A stretch of 64,000 nucleotides of DNA. It comes from Nocardiopsis metallicus (GTDB lineage Bacteria; Actinomycetota; Actinomycetes; Streptosporangiales; Streptosporangiaceae). Numbering within the stretch: the stretch's first letter is position 1; every line of letters begins with the position of its first letter. Under the pieces are notes generated by a model that worked only from the letters and a program-made list of their open reading frames with translations, was not told where the DNA came from and made no database searches. Both the position numbers and the translations under genes were made by a program. This document shows, piece after piece, positions 30,011 through 39,333 of the stretch. The stretch is from positions 6,758,001-6,822,000 of the forward strand of contig NZ_JACHDO010000001.1 of the NCBI RefSeq assembly GCF_014201115.1. Reading direction: 5' to 3'.

Positions 30011-31069
30011 TCAGTCCCGCTCCGACCAGTCTTCGGCGGGGTCGGAGGCCAGCCAGTCGTCGACTCCGGCGAGGAGCTCCTTCTTCAGGGAGTCCGGGGC
30101 CCCTGCGCCGCGGATGGACATCCTGGCGAGGTCGGCCAGCTCGGCATCGGAGAAGCCGAAGACCTCGCGGGCGATCCGGTACTGCTCGACGAGGCGGGGC
30201 CCGAAGAGCAGGGGGTCGTCGGTGCCCAGGGCGATCGGGGCGCCCGACTCGTAGAGCTTGCGCAGGGGGACGTGGTCGAGCTCCTCGAAGACGCCCAGGC
30301 TCACGTTGGAGGTCGGGCAGACCTCCAGGGTGACTTCCTGGGTGGCGATGCGTTCGAGGAGGTAGGGGTCCTCGATGGCGCGGACCCCGTGGCCGATGCG
30401 GTCGGCGGCGAGTTCGTCCAGGCACTCGCGGACGCTGCGGGGGCCGTTCAGTTCGCCGCCGTGGGGCGTGGAGAGCAGGCCGGCTCGTTTGGCGATGCGG
30501 AACGCGGCCTCGAACTCGCGGGCGCGGCCGCGGCGCTCGTCGTTGTTCAGGCCGAAGGACACCACTCCCTTGCCCGCGTACTGGCGTGCCAGGCGCGCGA
30601 GGGCTCGGGCGTCGAGGGGGTGGCGGGTCCGGTTGGCCGCGACCATCAGGCCGATGTGCACCCCGGTGTCGCGCTCGGCGGCGCGGGCGGCGTCCAGGAT
30701 CAGTTCCAGGGTCGCGGTCAGCCCGTCGAAGAGCGCCGCGTAGCCGCTGGGGTCGACCTGGATCTCCAACCAGGCGGAACCGGCGGCCTTCTCATCCTCG
30801 GCGGCTTCGAGGAGCAGTCGGTAGATGTCCTCGGGCTTGCGCAACACGGAGCGGGCGATGTCGTAGAGGCGCTGGAAGCGGAACCAGCCGCGTTCGTCGG
30901 TGGCGCGCAGTTTGGGCGGCCACTCCTTGGCCAGGGCCTGGGGGAGGTGGACCCCCCGCTCCCCGGCGAGCTCCACGAGGGTGTCGTGGCGCATCGAGCC
31001 GGTGAAGTGCAGGTGCAGGTGCGCTTTGGGCAGCCGGTCCAATCGGCGAGCGGTGGTCGGTGTCTCCAT
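30011..31069 (-). CDS. add: Adenosine deaminase
   Basis: 352 residues from ATG 31069 (the frame extends to 31096). Zinc hydrolase converting adenosine to inosine in purine salvage. 'PKAHLHLHFTGSM' has the first metal-binding HxH. 'FGLNNDERRG' precedes 'TPHGGE' (metal His and catalytic Glu region), then 'RIGHGVRAIED', and 'PIALGTDDPLLFG' carries the catalytic Asp pair. The usual 'DLAGDE' segment reads 'GLNNDE', and 'EVCPTSNV' is conserved. The 'LHLHFTGSM' form suggests the adenosine-deaminase-like subgroup; substrate could be a related aminopurine. Confidence 0.92.
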   Translation of the reverse strand: METPTTARRLDRLPKAHLHLHFTGSMRHDTLVELAGERGVHLPQALAKEWPPKLRATDERGWFRFQRLYDIARSVLRKPEDIYRLLLEAAEDEKAAGSAWLEIQVDPSGYAALFDGLTATLELILDAARAAERDTGVHIGLMVAANRTRHPLDARALARLARQYAGKGVVSFGLNNDERRGRAREFEAAFRIAKRAGLLSTPHGGELNGPRSVRECLDELAADRIGHGVRAIEDPYLLERIATQEVTLEVCPTSNVSLGVFEELDHVPLRKLYESGAPIALGTDDPLLFGPRLVEQYRIAREVFGFSDAELADLARMSIRGAGAPDSLKKELLAGVDDWLASDPAEDWSERD

Positions 31070-31193
31070 GACGTAAGCCTGCCGTATGGAGGGCACCGGG
31101 CGGGACCGGAATGGTCAACGCCACAGAAAACACGAACGTGCCCCGGGCCGTCGGCGCTGGCGGTCGGCCCGGGGCTCGCTGTTACGGGCAGGC

Positions 31194-32411
31194 CTACTCG
31201 GCCTCGGCCAGCAGCTTCTGGACGCGGCTCACGCCCTCGACCAGGTCCTCGTCGCTGAGCGCGTAGGACAGGCGCAGGTAGCCGGGGGTCCCGAAGGCCT
31301 CACCGGGCACCACGGCGACCTCTGCTTCTTCGAGGATGATCTCGGCGAGCTCGGTGGAGGTCTGCGGGGTCTTCCCGCGGATCTCCTTACCGAGGACGCC
31401 CTTCACGGAGGGGTAGGCGTAGAACGCGCCCTCGGGCACGGGGCACACGACGCCGTCGATCTCGTTGAGCATCCGCACGATGGTCCGGCGGCGGCGGTCG
31501 AAGGCCTTCTTCATCTCCTCGACGGCCGCGAGGTCGCCGGAGACGGCGGCCAGCGCGGCGGCCTGCGAGACGTTGGCGACGTTGGAGGTGGCGTGCGACT
31601 GCAGGTTGCTCGCCGCCTTGACGATGTCCTTCGGGCCGATGATCCACCCCACGCGCCAGCCGGTCATCGCGTACGTCTTGGCGACGCCGTTGACGATGAC
31701 GGTCCGGTCGGCGATCTCGGGGACCTCGACGGGCAGTGAGGAGAACTCGGCGTCGCCGTAGACCAGGTGCTCATAGATCTCGTCGGTCAGCACCCACAGC
31801 CCGTGCTCCTCGGCCCACCGGCCGACGGCGCGGACCTGCTCGCGCGGGTAGACGGCACCGGTCGGGTTGGACGGCGAGACGAAGACCAGGACCTTGGTGC
31901 GCTCGGTGCGCGCGGCCTCCAGCTGTTCCACACCGGCCATGTATCCGGTGCTCTCGTCGGTGACGACGAAGACCGGGACACCGCCCGCGAGCTTGATGGA
32001 CTCCGGGTAGGTGGTCCAGTACGGGGCGACCACGATGACCTCGTCACCCGGGTCCAGCATGGCGGCGAAGGCCTCGTAGATGGCCTGCTTGCCGCCGTTG
32101 GTCACCAGGATCTGCGCGGGCTCGACCTCGTAGCCGGAGTCGCGCAGGGTCTTCTCCGCGATGGCCCTCTTCAGCTCGGGGAGGCCGCCGGCGGGCGTAT
32201 AGCGGTGGAAACGCGGCTCACGTGCGGCGGCCACGGCGGCGTCCACGATGTAGTCGGGGGTCGGGAAGTCCGGTTCCCCCGCGCCGAAGCCGATGACGGG
32301 ACGGCCCTCCGCCTTCATGGCCTTGGCCTTGGCGTCCACCGCGAGGGTCGCGGACTCGGAGATGGCGCTGATACGTGCAGAGACACGGGGTCGGTCAGTC
32401 ATGTTTCCCAT
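31194..32411 (-). CDS. aspC: Aspartate aminotransferase (class I, PLP)
   Basis: 405 residues (ATG 32402 is an alternative start). Transfers the amino group between aspartate and 2-oxoglutarate; also prephenate in some homologues. '[15 protein letters not shown]' begins the fold. '[15 protein letters not shown]' binds the cofactor phosphate, 'APYWTTYPE' and '[13 protein letters not shown]' are conserved, and '[17 protein letters not shown]' holds the PLP lysine. The C-terminal '[13 protein letters not shown]' has the carboxylate-binding Arg. Subgroup Ib by its short N-terminus. In actinomycetes it commonly precedes tRNA-Trp-secE, as here. Confidence 0.94.
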   Translation of the reverse strand: MGNMTDRPRVSARISAISESATLAVDAKAKAMKAEGRPVIGFGAGEPDFPTPDYIVDAAVAAAREPRFHRYTPAGGLPELKRAIAEKTLRDSGYEVEPAQILVTNGGKQAIYEAFAAMLDPGDEVIVVAPYWTTYPESIKLAGGVPVFVVTDESTGYMAGVEQLEAARTERTKVLVFVSPSNPTGAVYPREQVRAVGRWAEEHGLWVLTDEIYEHLVYGDAEFSSLPVEVPEIADRTVIVNGVAKTYAMTGWRVGWIIGPKDIVKAASNLQSHATSNVANVSQAAALAAVSGDLAAVEEMKKAFDRRRRTIVRMLNEIDGVVCPVPEGAFYAYPSVKGVLGKEIRGKTPQTSTELAEIILEEAEVAVVPGEAFGTPGYLRLSYALSDEDLVEGVSRVQKLLAEAE

Positions 32412-32659
32412 GGTGTCACGTGCTCCCCGGACCCGCCGGGGGGAAAGTCACTTCTCCCGGCGGGCAAGGTCACCCGCGCGGTTCTCCCGGCGGGGAAGGC
32501 CACCTGCGCGGTGCCGGCTCCCCGGGAAACCGGTTTGGTTCGAGCTGCGGGAAGGGCGTACACTCATCGGCGTCGGCCGGTCGTTATGCGGGCGTCACAC
32601 CCCGCGGGGTGTGCGACAGCACTCCGGACCGGCTATGGTGGGGAACGCAGTTTCCGCTA

Positions 32660-32732
32660 AGGGCAGTGGCTCAATTGGCAGAGCACCGGTCTCCAAAACC
32701 GGCGGTTGGGGGTTCGAGTCCCTCCTGCCCTG
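32660..32732 (+). tRNA. tRNA-Trp (anticodon CCA)
   Basis: Acceptor AGGGCAG pairs with CTGCCCT. The D-arm is GGCTCAATTGGCAGAGC. The anticodon stem CCGGT/ACCGG holds loop CTCCAAA (anticodon CCA), and the T-arm has GGTTCGAGTCC. CCA is not encoded. Lies 106 bp before secE, a conserved position. Confidence 0.96.
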
Positions 32733-32838
32733 CAGGTCCGCGTGCGGTGTTCGGGACGACGATCAGTCGCCGTCCCGAACACGCCGGGGCAACGGAACTA
32801 CGGGGATACGAAGCAGCCCGCGACTCTAAGGACCCCAG

Positions 32839-33093
32839 GTGACTCAGACTGACGCCGACGCCAAGCCCGACAAGGAGCCGAAGCGTCGTACCGGTCCGGT
32901 GACGTTCACCAAGCAGGTCGTCGGAGAACTCCGCAAGGTCCGCTGGCCCACGCGCAAGGAACTGGTCACCTACACCATTGTCGTCATGGTGTTCGTCGTG
33001 ATCGTCCTCGCCTACGTCTCCCTGCTGGACTTCGCCTTCGGTGAGGCCGTGACCTGGCTCTACGCCAACTTCGGCCGTCCCGCTGGCGTCTAG
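32839..33093 (+). CDS. secE: Preprotein translocase subunit SecE
   Basis: 84 residues from GTG 32839. A polar N-terminus is followed by the conserved amphipathic stretch 'FTKQVVGELRKVRWPTRKELVTYTIVV' (here quoted in part: 'ELRKVRWPTRKELVTY') and one membrane helix 'VVMVFVVIVLAYVSLLD'. Stabilises SecY in the SecYEG channel. Sits between tRNA-Trp and nusG, as in nearly all actinobacteria. Confidence 0.97.
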   Translation: MTQTDADAKPDKEPKRRTGPVTFTKQVVGELRKVRWPTRKELVTYTIVVMVFVVIVLAYVSLLDFAFGEAVTWLYANFGRPAGV

Positions 33094-33318
33094 CCTCCCG
33101 CTTTCCGGCGCCTCCTGGCGCCGTTGACGATGGCGGTGGGCGCCATCACGAGAGCCTCCCGCTCGGCCCCCTGTGTTCGGCCACGCGAGGCTCCGCTCGT
33201 CCGCGCGTTGGTCCCGCGTCGCCCGGAGAGACCGTAAGCTGGCAGAACTGGGTTCGACGCACGGCCTTTTCGGTGTGCGTCGTACGCACTAGCGAATCCG
33301 ACGAGAGAAAGAGCAGCC

Positions 33319-34131
33319 GTGTCCGAGTCCCCACTGACCTCTGACGACTTCCCCGAAGAGGAGCCGGTTCAGCAGTCGGCGGAAGAGACCGGCCTGGCGG
33401 GTGAGCTGTCCGAGGAAACGGTCGAGCCGACCGACGCCGACAGCCCGGAGCCGGCCGAAGAGGCCGCCGAGAGCGCTGAAGGTACCGAGGGAGCCGAAGA
33501 GGCCGACGCGGAGCCCGAGCTGCCCCGTCTCGACCCCGTCGAGGAATTCAAGAACGAACTCGTCCTGCTGCCCGGCGACTGGTACGTCGTGCACACCTAC
33601 GCGGGTTACGAGAAGCGGGTCAAGGCCAACGTCGAGAGCCGTACCCAGTCCCTCAACATGGAGGAGTACATCTTCCAGGTCGAGGTGCCCGAGCACGAGG
33701 TCACCGAGGTCAAGAGCGGCAAGCGCCAGCAGGTCACCGAGAAGGTCCTGCCCGGCTACGTCCTCGTCCGCATGGACCTGACCGACGAGTCCTGGTCGGC
33801 CATCCGCAACACCCCCGGCGTCACCGGTTTCGTGGGCCTGTCCAACAAGCCCGCCCCGCTGAGCCTCACCGAGGTGGCCAAGCTCCTGGCGCCCGAGCCG
33901 GAGGAGGAGCCGGAGCAGGCCCAGCAGGCCAAGGCCGCCGGCGGCGAGACCCGCTCGGACGTGGCCTACGAGGTCGGCGAGTCCGTCACGGTCATGGAGG
34001 GTCCGTTCGCGACCCTGCCCGCCACCGTCAGCGAGATCAACGCCGACACCCAGAAGCTCAAGGTGCTGGTGTCGATCTTCGGTCGCGAGACCCCGGTCGA
34101 GCTCTCCTTCAACCAGGTCGCCAAGATCTGA
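33319..34131 (+). CDS. nusG: Transcription termination/antitermination factor NusG
   Basis: 270 residues, longer than the E. coli protein because of an acidic, Glu/Pro/Ala-rich N-terminal extension of about 80 residues, usual in actinomycetes. The NGN domain starts at '[20 protein letters not shown]' and includes '[16 protein letters not shown]' and '[10 protein letters not shown]'. A second acidic/Gln-Ala linker follows, then the KOW domain '[22 protein letters not shown]'. Binds RNA polymerase and couples transcription with Rho or ribosomes. GTG start after a 225-bp gap from secE, which may hold its own promoter. Confidence 0.97.
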   Translation: MSESPLTSDDFPEEEPVQQSAEETGLAGELSEETVEPTDADSPEPAEEAAESAEGTEGAEEADAEPELPRLDPVEEFKNELVLLPGDWYVVHTYAGYEKRVKANVESRTQSLNMEEYIFQVEVPEHEVTEVKSGKRQQVTEKVLPGYVLVRMDLTDESWSAIRNTPGVTGFVGLSNKPAPLSLTEVAKLLAPEPEEEPEQAQQAKAAGGETRSDVAYEVGESVTVMEGPFATLPATVSEINADTQKLKVLVSIFGRETPVELSFNQVAKI

Positions 34132-34188
34132 CCCCGTGGGGGCTTCCCCACAAGCCGCCCGGACCACTGCCCGGGCGACGTAGACTTG

Positions 34189-34218
34189 GTAGGTCCGTCC
34201 TTCGCTGGACGGACCTAC
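34189..34218 (+). promoter_or_regulatory. Hairpin in the rplK leader
   Basis: A 12-bp perfect stem GTAGGTCCGTCC with loop TTCGCT, preceded by a smaller CGCCCGG hairpin at about 34156-34177. TAGACT at 34181-34186 could be a -10, in which case the hairpin is at the very start of the rplKA mRNA. Otherwise it terminates nusG. No T-run follows. Confidence 0.55.
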
Positions 34219-34425
34219 TGTCGCGTGTCCCACCCTGGTGCGAACCCGGGCGGAACGCGCTCCGGCCCGTCCGGTCCCGACGGGCCGTGACCCCGTGCCC
34301 AGGCTCCGTGCCCGGGCGCGGTCAGCCTCCTTCGGCAGCGGTTCCGCCGTGGTCCACGTGACCCTGTGGCGCCGTGGGGGGAGGCAGGGGCCGGCACACA
34401 ACGCAGATCAGGCAAAGGACCCGAT

Positions 34426-34854
34426 ATGCCTCCGAAGAAGAAACTTGCCGCACTCGTCAAGGTGCAGCTCCCCGCCGGTCAGGCGACCCCGGCGCCGCCC
34501 GTTGGTACCGCTCTCGGTCCGCACGGCGTCAACATCATGGACTTCTGCAAGCAGTACAACGCTGCTACGGAAGCCCAGCGCGGCAACGTCATCCCCGTAG
34601 AGATCTCCATCTACGAGGACCGTTCCTTCAGCTTCATCACCAAGACGCCCCCGGCGCCGCGGCTGATCCTGAAGGCCGCCGGTCTGGACAAGGCCGCCAC
34701 CGACCCGGGTCGCAGCACCGCCGGTTCGATCACCGCCGACCAGGTCCGTGAGATCGCGCAGACCAAGCTGCCCGACCTCAACACCGACGACATCGAGGCC
34801 GCGTCCAAGATCGTCGCCGGTACCGCCCGCTCGATGGGCATCGAGGTCAAGTAG
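34426..34854 (+). CDS. rplK: 50S ribosomal protein L11
   Basis: 142 residues from ATG 34426 (the frame opens at 34366). '[24 protein letters not shown]' has the conserved proline-rich loop bound by thiostrepton-class drugs, followed by '[16 protein letters not shown]' and a C-terminal rRNA-binding domain ending '[13 protein letters not shown]'. Part of the GTPase-associated centre with L10-L12. The Pro residues that give thiopeptide resistance when changed are intact. Followed by rplA. Confidence 0.97.
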   Translation: MPPKKKLAALVKVQLPAGQATPAPPVGTALGPHGVNIMDFCKQYNAATEAQRGNVIPVEISIYEDRSFSFITKTPPAPRLILKAAGLDKAATDPGRSTAGSITADQVREIAQTKLPDLNTDDIEAASKIVAGTARSMGIEVK

Positions 34855-34942
34855 CCCCCTCGCGGGACTGCTCGACGGTAAGAACCACCGTGGCAGGGCC
34901 AGGCGCTGGCCCTATGACCACACGTTCCCGTAGGAGAACAGC

Positions 34943-35620
34943 GTGAAGCGCAGCAAAAACCACCGCAATGCCAACAACCTGGTGGACCGTGACCGGCTCT
35001 ACGCCCCCGCCGAGGCTCTGAAGCTGGCCAAGGAGACCACCAAGGTCAAGTTCGACGCGACCGTCGAGGTCGCCCTGCGCCTGGGCGTCGACCCGCGCAA
35101 GGCCGACCAGATGGTCCGCGGCACCGTGAACCTGCCGAACGGCACCGGCAAGACCGCTCGGGTCCTGGTCTTCGCGACCGGTGAGCGTGCCGAGCAGGCT
35201 CGGGCCGCCGGCGCCGACATCGTCGGCGACGACGAGCTTGTCGAGAAGGTCCAGAACGGCTTCCTCGACTTCGACGCCGTTGTGGCCACCCCGGACCTCA
35301 TGGGCAAGGTCGGCCGCCTCGGCCGCGTGCTCGGTCCGCGTGGCCTCATGCCCAACCCCAAGACGGGCACCGTCACCCCGGACGTGGCCAAGGCCGTGAC
35401 CGAGATCAAGGGCGGCAAGATCGAGTTCCGCGTGGACCGCCACGGGAACCTGCACTTCATCGTCGGCAAGGTCTCGTTCGACGACACCAAGCTGCTGGAG
35501 AACTACCAGGCCGCGATCGACGAGGTCAACCGCCTCAAGCCGTCCGCCGCCAAGGGCCGCTACATCAAGAAGGCCGTGGTCACCACCACGATGGGTCCGA
35601 GCATCCCGCTCGACGCCTAA
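34943..35620 (+). CDS. rplA: 50S ribosomal protein L1
   Basis: 225 residues from GTG 34943 with TAGGAG upstream. '[20 protein letters not shown]' is a rather short N-terminus. Core motifs are '[20 protein letters not shown]', '[18 protein letters not shown]', and '[20 protein letters not shown]'. The end is '[13 protein letters not shown]'. Forms the L1 stalk and, in many bacteria, represses the L11-L1 operon. Ends 55 bp before the IS30 element. Confidence 0.97.
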   Translation: MKRSKNHRNANNLVDRDRLYAPAEALKLAKETTKVKFDATVEVALRLGVDPRKADQMVRGTVNLPNGTGKTARVLVFATGERAEQARAAGADIVGDDELVEKVQNGFLDFDAVVATPDLMGKVGRLGRVLGPRGLMPNPKTGTVTPDVAKAVTEIKGGKIEFRVDRHGNLHFIVGKVSFDDTKLLENYQAAIDEVNRLKPSAAKGRYIKKAVVTTTMGPSIPLDA

Positions 35621-35675
35621 GACCTTCGCGGTCCTCGTGTGACACACGAGCGGCCCCCGCCTCCTCCGGGGTGGA

Positions 35676-37139
35676 TTCAAGGGGTCATCGCAACACCTCG
35701 TTGATCACACGAGTGTATGCAAACGCTCGGCTGGAGTTTTCCAGCCGAGCGTTTTGCGTGGCCGACCGTTCAGCTTCTGAGCCACGTGCTCCAGGTCCAG
35801 CGGGCCGTGCACCGACAGATCGGTGCCCTTGGGAAAGTACTGGCGCAACAGCCCGTTGGTGTTCTCGTTCGACCCGCGCTGCCAGGGCGAGGCCGGGTCG
35901 CAGAAGAACACCGGCACCCCCGTATCCACCGAGAACCTTCTGTGACCGGCCATCTCGCTGCCCTGGTCCCAGGTCAAGGACCCGCGCAGATGCTCGGGCA
36001 GCGTCTGGACCAGAGCGCTCAGAACGCCTCCCACCGCCTCGGCGGTGTGCTCGCCGGGCAGGTGCCCGAGCATCACATACCTGCTCGACCGCTCGACCAA
36101 GGTGATGATCGCGGACTTGTTATGCGCCCCCGTGATCAAATCGCCCTCCCAATGCCCTGGAACAGCACGGTCTTCGACCTCGGCGGGGCGCTCGCTGATC
36201 ATCACCATCGGATCAACGAACCGGCTCTGCCTGTGCTCGGAGGAACGGCGGGGCTTGCGTCGGATGCGTCCGGTGCGCAGCGCGGCGGCGACCTCGCGTT
36301 TGAGCCCGCCCCGGGCCTGGACGTAGAGCGCCTGGTAGATCGTTTCGTGGCTCACACGCATGTCCTGGTCATCAGGATGGTCCTCAACGATCCGGTTGCT
36401 GATCTGCTCGGGGGACCATTGTTCCTCCAACCCTTGGGCGACGTAGTCGCGCAAGGGGCCGGGGCAGGCGAGCTTGGCGGGTTTGGGACGCGCCCGCTGT
36501 GCGATGGCCCGGCGTTGGGCCGTATAGGCGCCGTAGGAGCCGTCCTGGCCACGGTGGTGGTCGAGTTCACGCTTGATCGTCGAGGCGGGTCGCCCCAGGT
36601 CGCGGCCGATCGCTCGCAGGCTCCACCCGGCCCGGTGAAGGTCAGCGATCCTCTCCCGCTCGTGCAGGGTCAAAAAGCGTGGATGCACCTGCCGTTCGAG
36701 TGCGTCCAACGCTGGTTGGGGGCTGGTCATGGGCTCTATGGTGGTCTGTCCGGTGGAGTAGTTCACCCGGCGGCCATCGGCATAGATCCTTGAGTTGCCG
36801 GACTTGCGTACCCCGCGGTCCCAGTCTTTGGCGGTGCGCTCGTTGATCCCGACCCGCCGGGCGGCCTCTCGGCGGGGCACAGCGCTCTGACGCAGGCGGT
36901 GGTACTCGTCTCGTGCTGGGTGGCGGCGCTGCTGGCGCCTGGAGCGTAGTCCGGCTTTGCGTGCCCAGGTGAACGCGGTGTTGGGGTTGATACCGAGCTT
37001 TCGGGCTACCTCGGTGACGTTCCCGGACTCGGTCATCAGCTCCAGGAACCGCTCCCGCAGCCGGGCCAGTTCTTGCTTGGAAAACGACACGGTGGTCGCA
37101 ACCTCCCCAAAGTCAGGGTGTTGCGACCACCACTAGAAC
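35676..37139 (-). mobile_element. IS30 family insertion sequence
   Basis: About 1.46 kb holding one transposase gene. Imperfect terminal inverted repeats of about 22 bp: the left end TTCAAGGGGTCATCGCAACACC-like sequence (35676-35697, quoted in part: TCGCAACACC) matches the reverse complement at 37118-37139 in 18 of 22 positions. Exact ends and target duplication could not be fixed. It sits between rplA and the lipoprotein pair, without breaking either gene. Confidence 0.85.
35705..37090 (-). CDS. IS30 family transposase
   Basis: 461 residues. Two N-terminal helix-turn-helix segments bind the ends: 'MTESGNVTEVARKLGINPNTAF' type, and 'LTLHERERIADLHRAGWSLR' with 'IGRDLGRPASTIKRELDHHR'. The DDE catalytic core includes 'VPGHWEGDLITGAHNKSAI' (first Asp), 'LTWDQGSEMAGHRRF' (second Asp) and 'ASPWQRGSNENTNGLLRQYFPKG' (quoted in part 'QRGSNENTNGLLRQ', Glu). 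The C-terminal 'RPRKTLGWKTPAERL' is an IS30 hallmark. The frame is intact, so the element may be active. Confidence 0.95.
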   Translation of the reverse strand: MSFSKQELARLRERFLELMTESGNVTEVARKLGINPNTAFTWARKAGLRSRRQQRRHPARDEYHRLRQSAVPRREAARRVGINERTAKDWDRGVRKSGNSRIYADGRRVNYSTGQTTIEPMTSPQPALDALERQVHPRFLTLHERERIADLHRAGWSLRAIGRDLGRPASTIKRELDHHRGQDGSYGAYTAQRRAIAQRARPKPAKLACPGPLRDYVAQGLEEQWSPEQISNRIVEDHPDDQDMRVSHETIYQALYVQARGGLKREVAAALRTGRIRRKPRRSSEHRQSRFVDPMVMISERPAEVEDRAVPGHWEGDLITGAHNKSAIITLVERSSRYVMLGHLPGEHTAEAVGGVLSALVQTLPEHLRGSLTWDQGSEMAGHRRFSVDTGVPVFFCDPASPWQRGSNENTNGLLRQYFPKGTDLSVHGPLDLEHVAQKLNGRPRKTLGWKTPAERLHTLV

Positions 37140-37179
37140 CCAAGCGGGAGTGCGGGGGCCGCTCGCGTGTGCGCGGGGG

Positions 37180-38034
37180 TTACTGCTGGAAGGCGCCGAT
37201 CTCGTCCTCGGCGGGGACATCGAAGGAAGTCGAGTCGATGGCCGAGAACTCCATGGCGACGTCGGCTTCGTCGTCGGAGAACTCCATGCGCATCGGGAAG
37301 CCGTCCGCGTCGATCCACAGAGCGACGTCGAGGGATCCGGCGACGTCGCCGCCGATCAGCTCCTTGATCGCGTTGGCCTGCTCGGGCTTGAGCGCGTCCA
37401 TTTCCTCGCTGGTCATCGCACCCTCGACGACGGTGGTCTCGACACCGTCGATGCTCTCGCTCCCGGCCTCCTCGACCTGGTCGAGTGCGGCGAAGGCACC
37501 GGCCAGCTCGGGCAGCGACTCGACGTCGAAGACGTCGTCGGGGTTCTGGTCCATGTTGGACGCGTCGGTGCGGACCCAGGCGGTGTCACCGTAGAGGCCG
37601 TTCTGGTTGGCCATCAGCGGGTCCTGGCCCTCTTGGGCGATGACGATGATGGTGCCGAGGTCCTCGGCGGTGACGTCGGCGGGGAGCTCGCCTCCGATGG
37701 ACATCAGGTCGTACATCATCTCGCCGAGGAACGGCATGACCATGGTGGCCTGGACGGCCTCCGGGTCGTCCATCACCTCGGAGACCATGGTGACCTCGAA
37801 GTCGCCCAGATCCGGGTCTGGGACGGTCATGTCCAGGGTCAGGGTGTAGTTGGTGATGGCGTCGGTGTTGTCGCCCAGGCTGCTCAGCAGCTCGGCCAGG
37901 CCGCCCTTCTCCTCCTTCTCCTCGGACGCCTCGACGGCGGACTCCTCGTCGGCCGAGTCGTTGCCGCAGGCGGTGAGGGCGAGGGCCAGGGAAAGGGAAC
38001 CGGCGGCGAACACTGCCGGAGTGCGGGTCTTCAC
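37180..38034 (-). CDS. LppX/LprG-like lipoprotein 1
   Basis: 284 residues from GTG 38034; the frame runs upstream to 38301 without signal-like sequence. Signal peptide 'FAAGSLSLALALTAC' with lipobox Cys, then an acidic linker. The body has 'LLSSLGDNTDAITNYTLTLDM', '...MYDLMSIGG', 'WVRTDASNMDQNPDDVFD' and 'SLDVALWIDADGFPMRMEF', the half-barrel layout of LppX/LprAFG proteins that carry lipids across the envelope. Paralogue of the next upstream gene; both share the 'TSFDVP/TSFHVP' ending. As I recall, Streptomyces also has lipoproteins between rplA and rplJ. Confidence 0.85.
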   Translation of the reverse strand: MKTRTPAVFAAGSLSLALALTACGNDSADEESAVEASEEKEEKGGLAELLSSLGDNTDAITNYTLTLDMTVPDPDLGDFEVTMVSEVMDDPEAVQATMVMPFLGEMMYDLMSIGGELPADVTAEDLGTIIVIAQEGQDPLMANQNGLYGDTAWVRTDASNMDQNPDDVFDVESLPELAGAFAALDQVEEAGSESIDGVETTVVEGAMTSEEMDALKPEQANAIKELIGGDVAGSLDVALWIDADGFPMRMEFSDDEADVAMEFSAIDSTSFDVPAEDEIGAFQQ

Positions 38035-38219
38035 GGGGGAACTTTCACTTTCTGAAGGGAAGAGCCAGGGCGTTTCAGGGAGCGGGTGCGCCCGGCGTTT
38101 TGATACTTGCACCTTTGACGGACATTTCGGGCACTCGGTTCCCTCTGGTGCGATGATCGGAACCAGTTCCTCACCGGACGGTGACCTCGCCTCGGCGCCC
38201 GTCAGCTGGGCGCCCCCGT

Positions 38220-39011
38220 TCACGGACGCACGGGCTCGCTGACCTCGTCGCCGTTGGGGACGTGGAAGGAGGTCCGGTCGCGGTCGGAGAACTCCAGCCA
38301 CAGCGACGCCTGCTCACCGGAGGACTCCACGCGCACCGGGAAGCCCGACCGATCCACCCAGACGGACACGTCCAGGGCCCCGGAGGCGTCCTCGCCGAGC
38401 AGGGGCGCGACGGCGCCGCGCTCGGCGGCCGCGCCGTCCGACGCGGCGGGCAGGACCCCGGTCAGCGGGAGGACCTCGGTGCCACCGACGCTCTCGGCGG
38501 GGCCCGCCTCGACCTCCTCCATCCCGGCGATCAGGTCGACCAGCGCGGACAGGGAGGCGAGGTCGAACACCTCGGCGGGGGCGGGCTCGGGCAGCAGGGT
38601 GTCGCCGCGGACCCACTCGGTGGGGGCGCCCAGTAGGCCCCCGGTGTCGTGCAGCAGGGCCTCGCCGCCCTCCGGGTAGACCACGACCAGCTCCGATCCG
38701 TCGGCACGGGTCAGGGTGGCCCGTACCGCGGCGGGGGAGTCCGAGACCTCGTAGGACAGACGCGTCCCCGAACCGTCCGGTCCCTCGGAGCCTTCCGGCC
38801 CGCCCGGTGAGCCGGGGCCGAAGCCCATTTCCAGGGTGTAGTTGTCGGCCCGGTCGGCGGCGTCGGCCAGGGCCGAGAGCAGCGCCCCGGGGTCGGCGTC
38901 CTCGTGCCAGGGGCGGTCCGCGGCACCGAAGAGCACGCACCCGGACAGGGTGAGGACAGCGGCGAGGGCCGGGGCGCAGGCGAGGGCGGTGGTGGAACGG
39001 GGGGACTCCAC
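38220..39011 (-). CDS. LppX/LprG-like lipoprotein 2
   Basis: About 263 residues from GTG 39011 (AAGGAG 11 bp upstream; the open frame reaches 39077, ATG). Signal peptide with lipobox 'LSGC'. It is 'LLSALADAADRADNYTLEMGF' then a Gly/Pro/Glu loop, 'LSYEVSDSPAAVRATL', 'EWVRGDTLLPEPAPAEVFDL', 'ALDVSVWVDRSGFPVRVE' and 'RDRTSFHVPNGDEV'. Parallel to lipoprotein 1 along its whole length but strongly diverged. Probably an envelope lipid- or glycolipid-binding carrier; ligand unknown. Divergent from rplJ. Confidence 0.82.
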   Translation of the reverse strand: MESPRSTTALACAPALAAVLTLSGCVLFGAADRPWHEDADPGALLSALADAADRADNYTLEMGFGPGSPGGPEGSEGPDGSGTRLSYEVSDSPAAVRATLTRADGSELVVVYPEGGEALLHDTGGLLGAPTEWVRGDTLLPEPAPAEVFDLASLSALVDLIAGMEEVEAGPAESVGGTEVLPLTGVLPAASDGAAAERGAVAPLLGEDASGALDVSVWVDRSGFPVRVESSGEQASLWLEFSDRDRTSFHVPNGDEVSEPVRP

Positions 39012-39100
39012 GGGGCGACGGGCTCCTTCTGCGCGGGGGAGGTGGCGACGGTCATACGTATCCGTATCAGACCGCATGCCAAAGCACTCCCGCGGTCGGC

Positions 39101-39333
39101 TAGTATCGGTAATTGCCGAAGACCGCTGGTAGTCACCCGCTCGGGTGGCCTAAGGACCCATGGATGGGCGCCCGCGCAGGTGTCACCAGAGCTTTCCCGT
39201 TCCGGAGCGTGCCAGCCACGTACTGAGAACGCGGTCGTGCCCCGTGCGCCTCGCGCTCGGGGCTTTTTCTCGTGCTGACGCCGATCGTGGAGTCCTTGGG
39301 AGTCAACCAGCGTTCACTGTTGGAAGGAGTCCC
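39101..39333 (+). promoter_or_regulatory. rplJL promoter and L10-type leader with attenuator hairpin
   Basis: A -10 TAGTAT at 39101-39106 starts a leader of about 220 nt. The leader contains GCCGAAGACCGCTGGT and, further on, the attenuator-like hairpin GCCCCGTGCG...CGCTCGGGGC followed by TTTTTC (about 39239-39275). This fits the ribosomal protein L10 leader family, where L10(L12)4 binding shuts down synthesis. Boundaries approximate. Confidence 0.7.

Noticed and set aside
35719-35755. Strong terminator-like hairpin at the 3' end of the IS30 transposase
   Set aside because: It lies inside the coding sequence and encodes the conserved TLGWKTPAERL motif, so the symmetry is largely coincidental with coding; not listed as a terminator.
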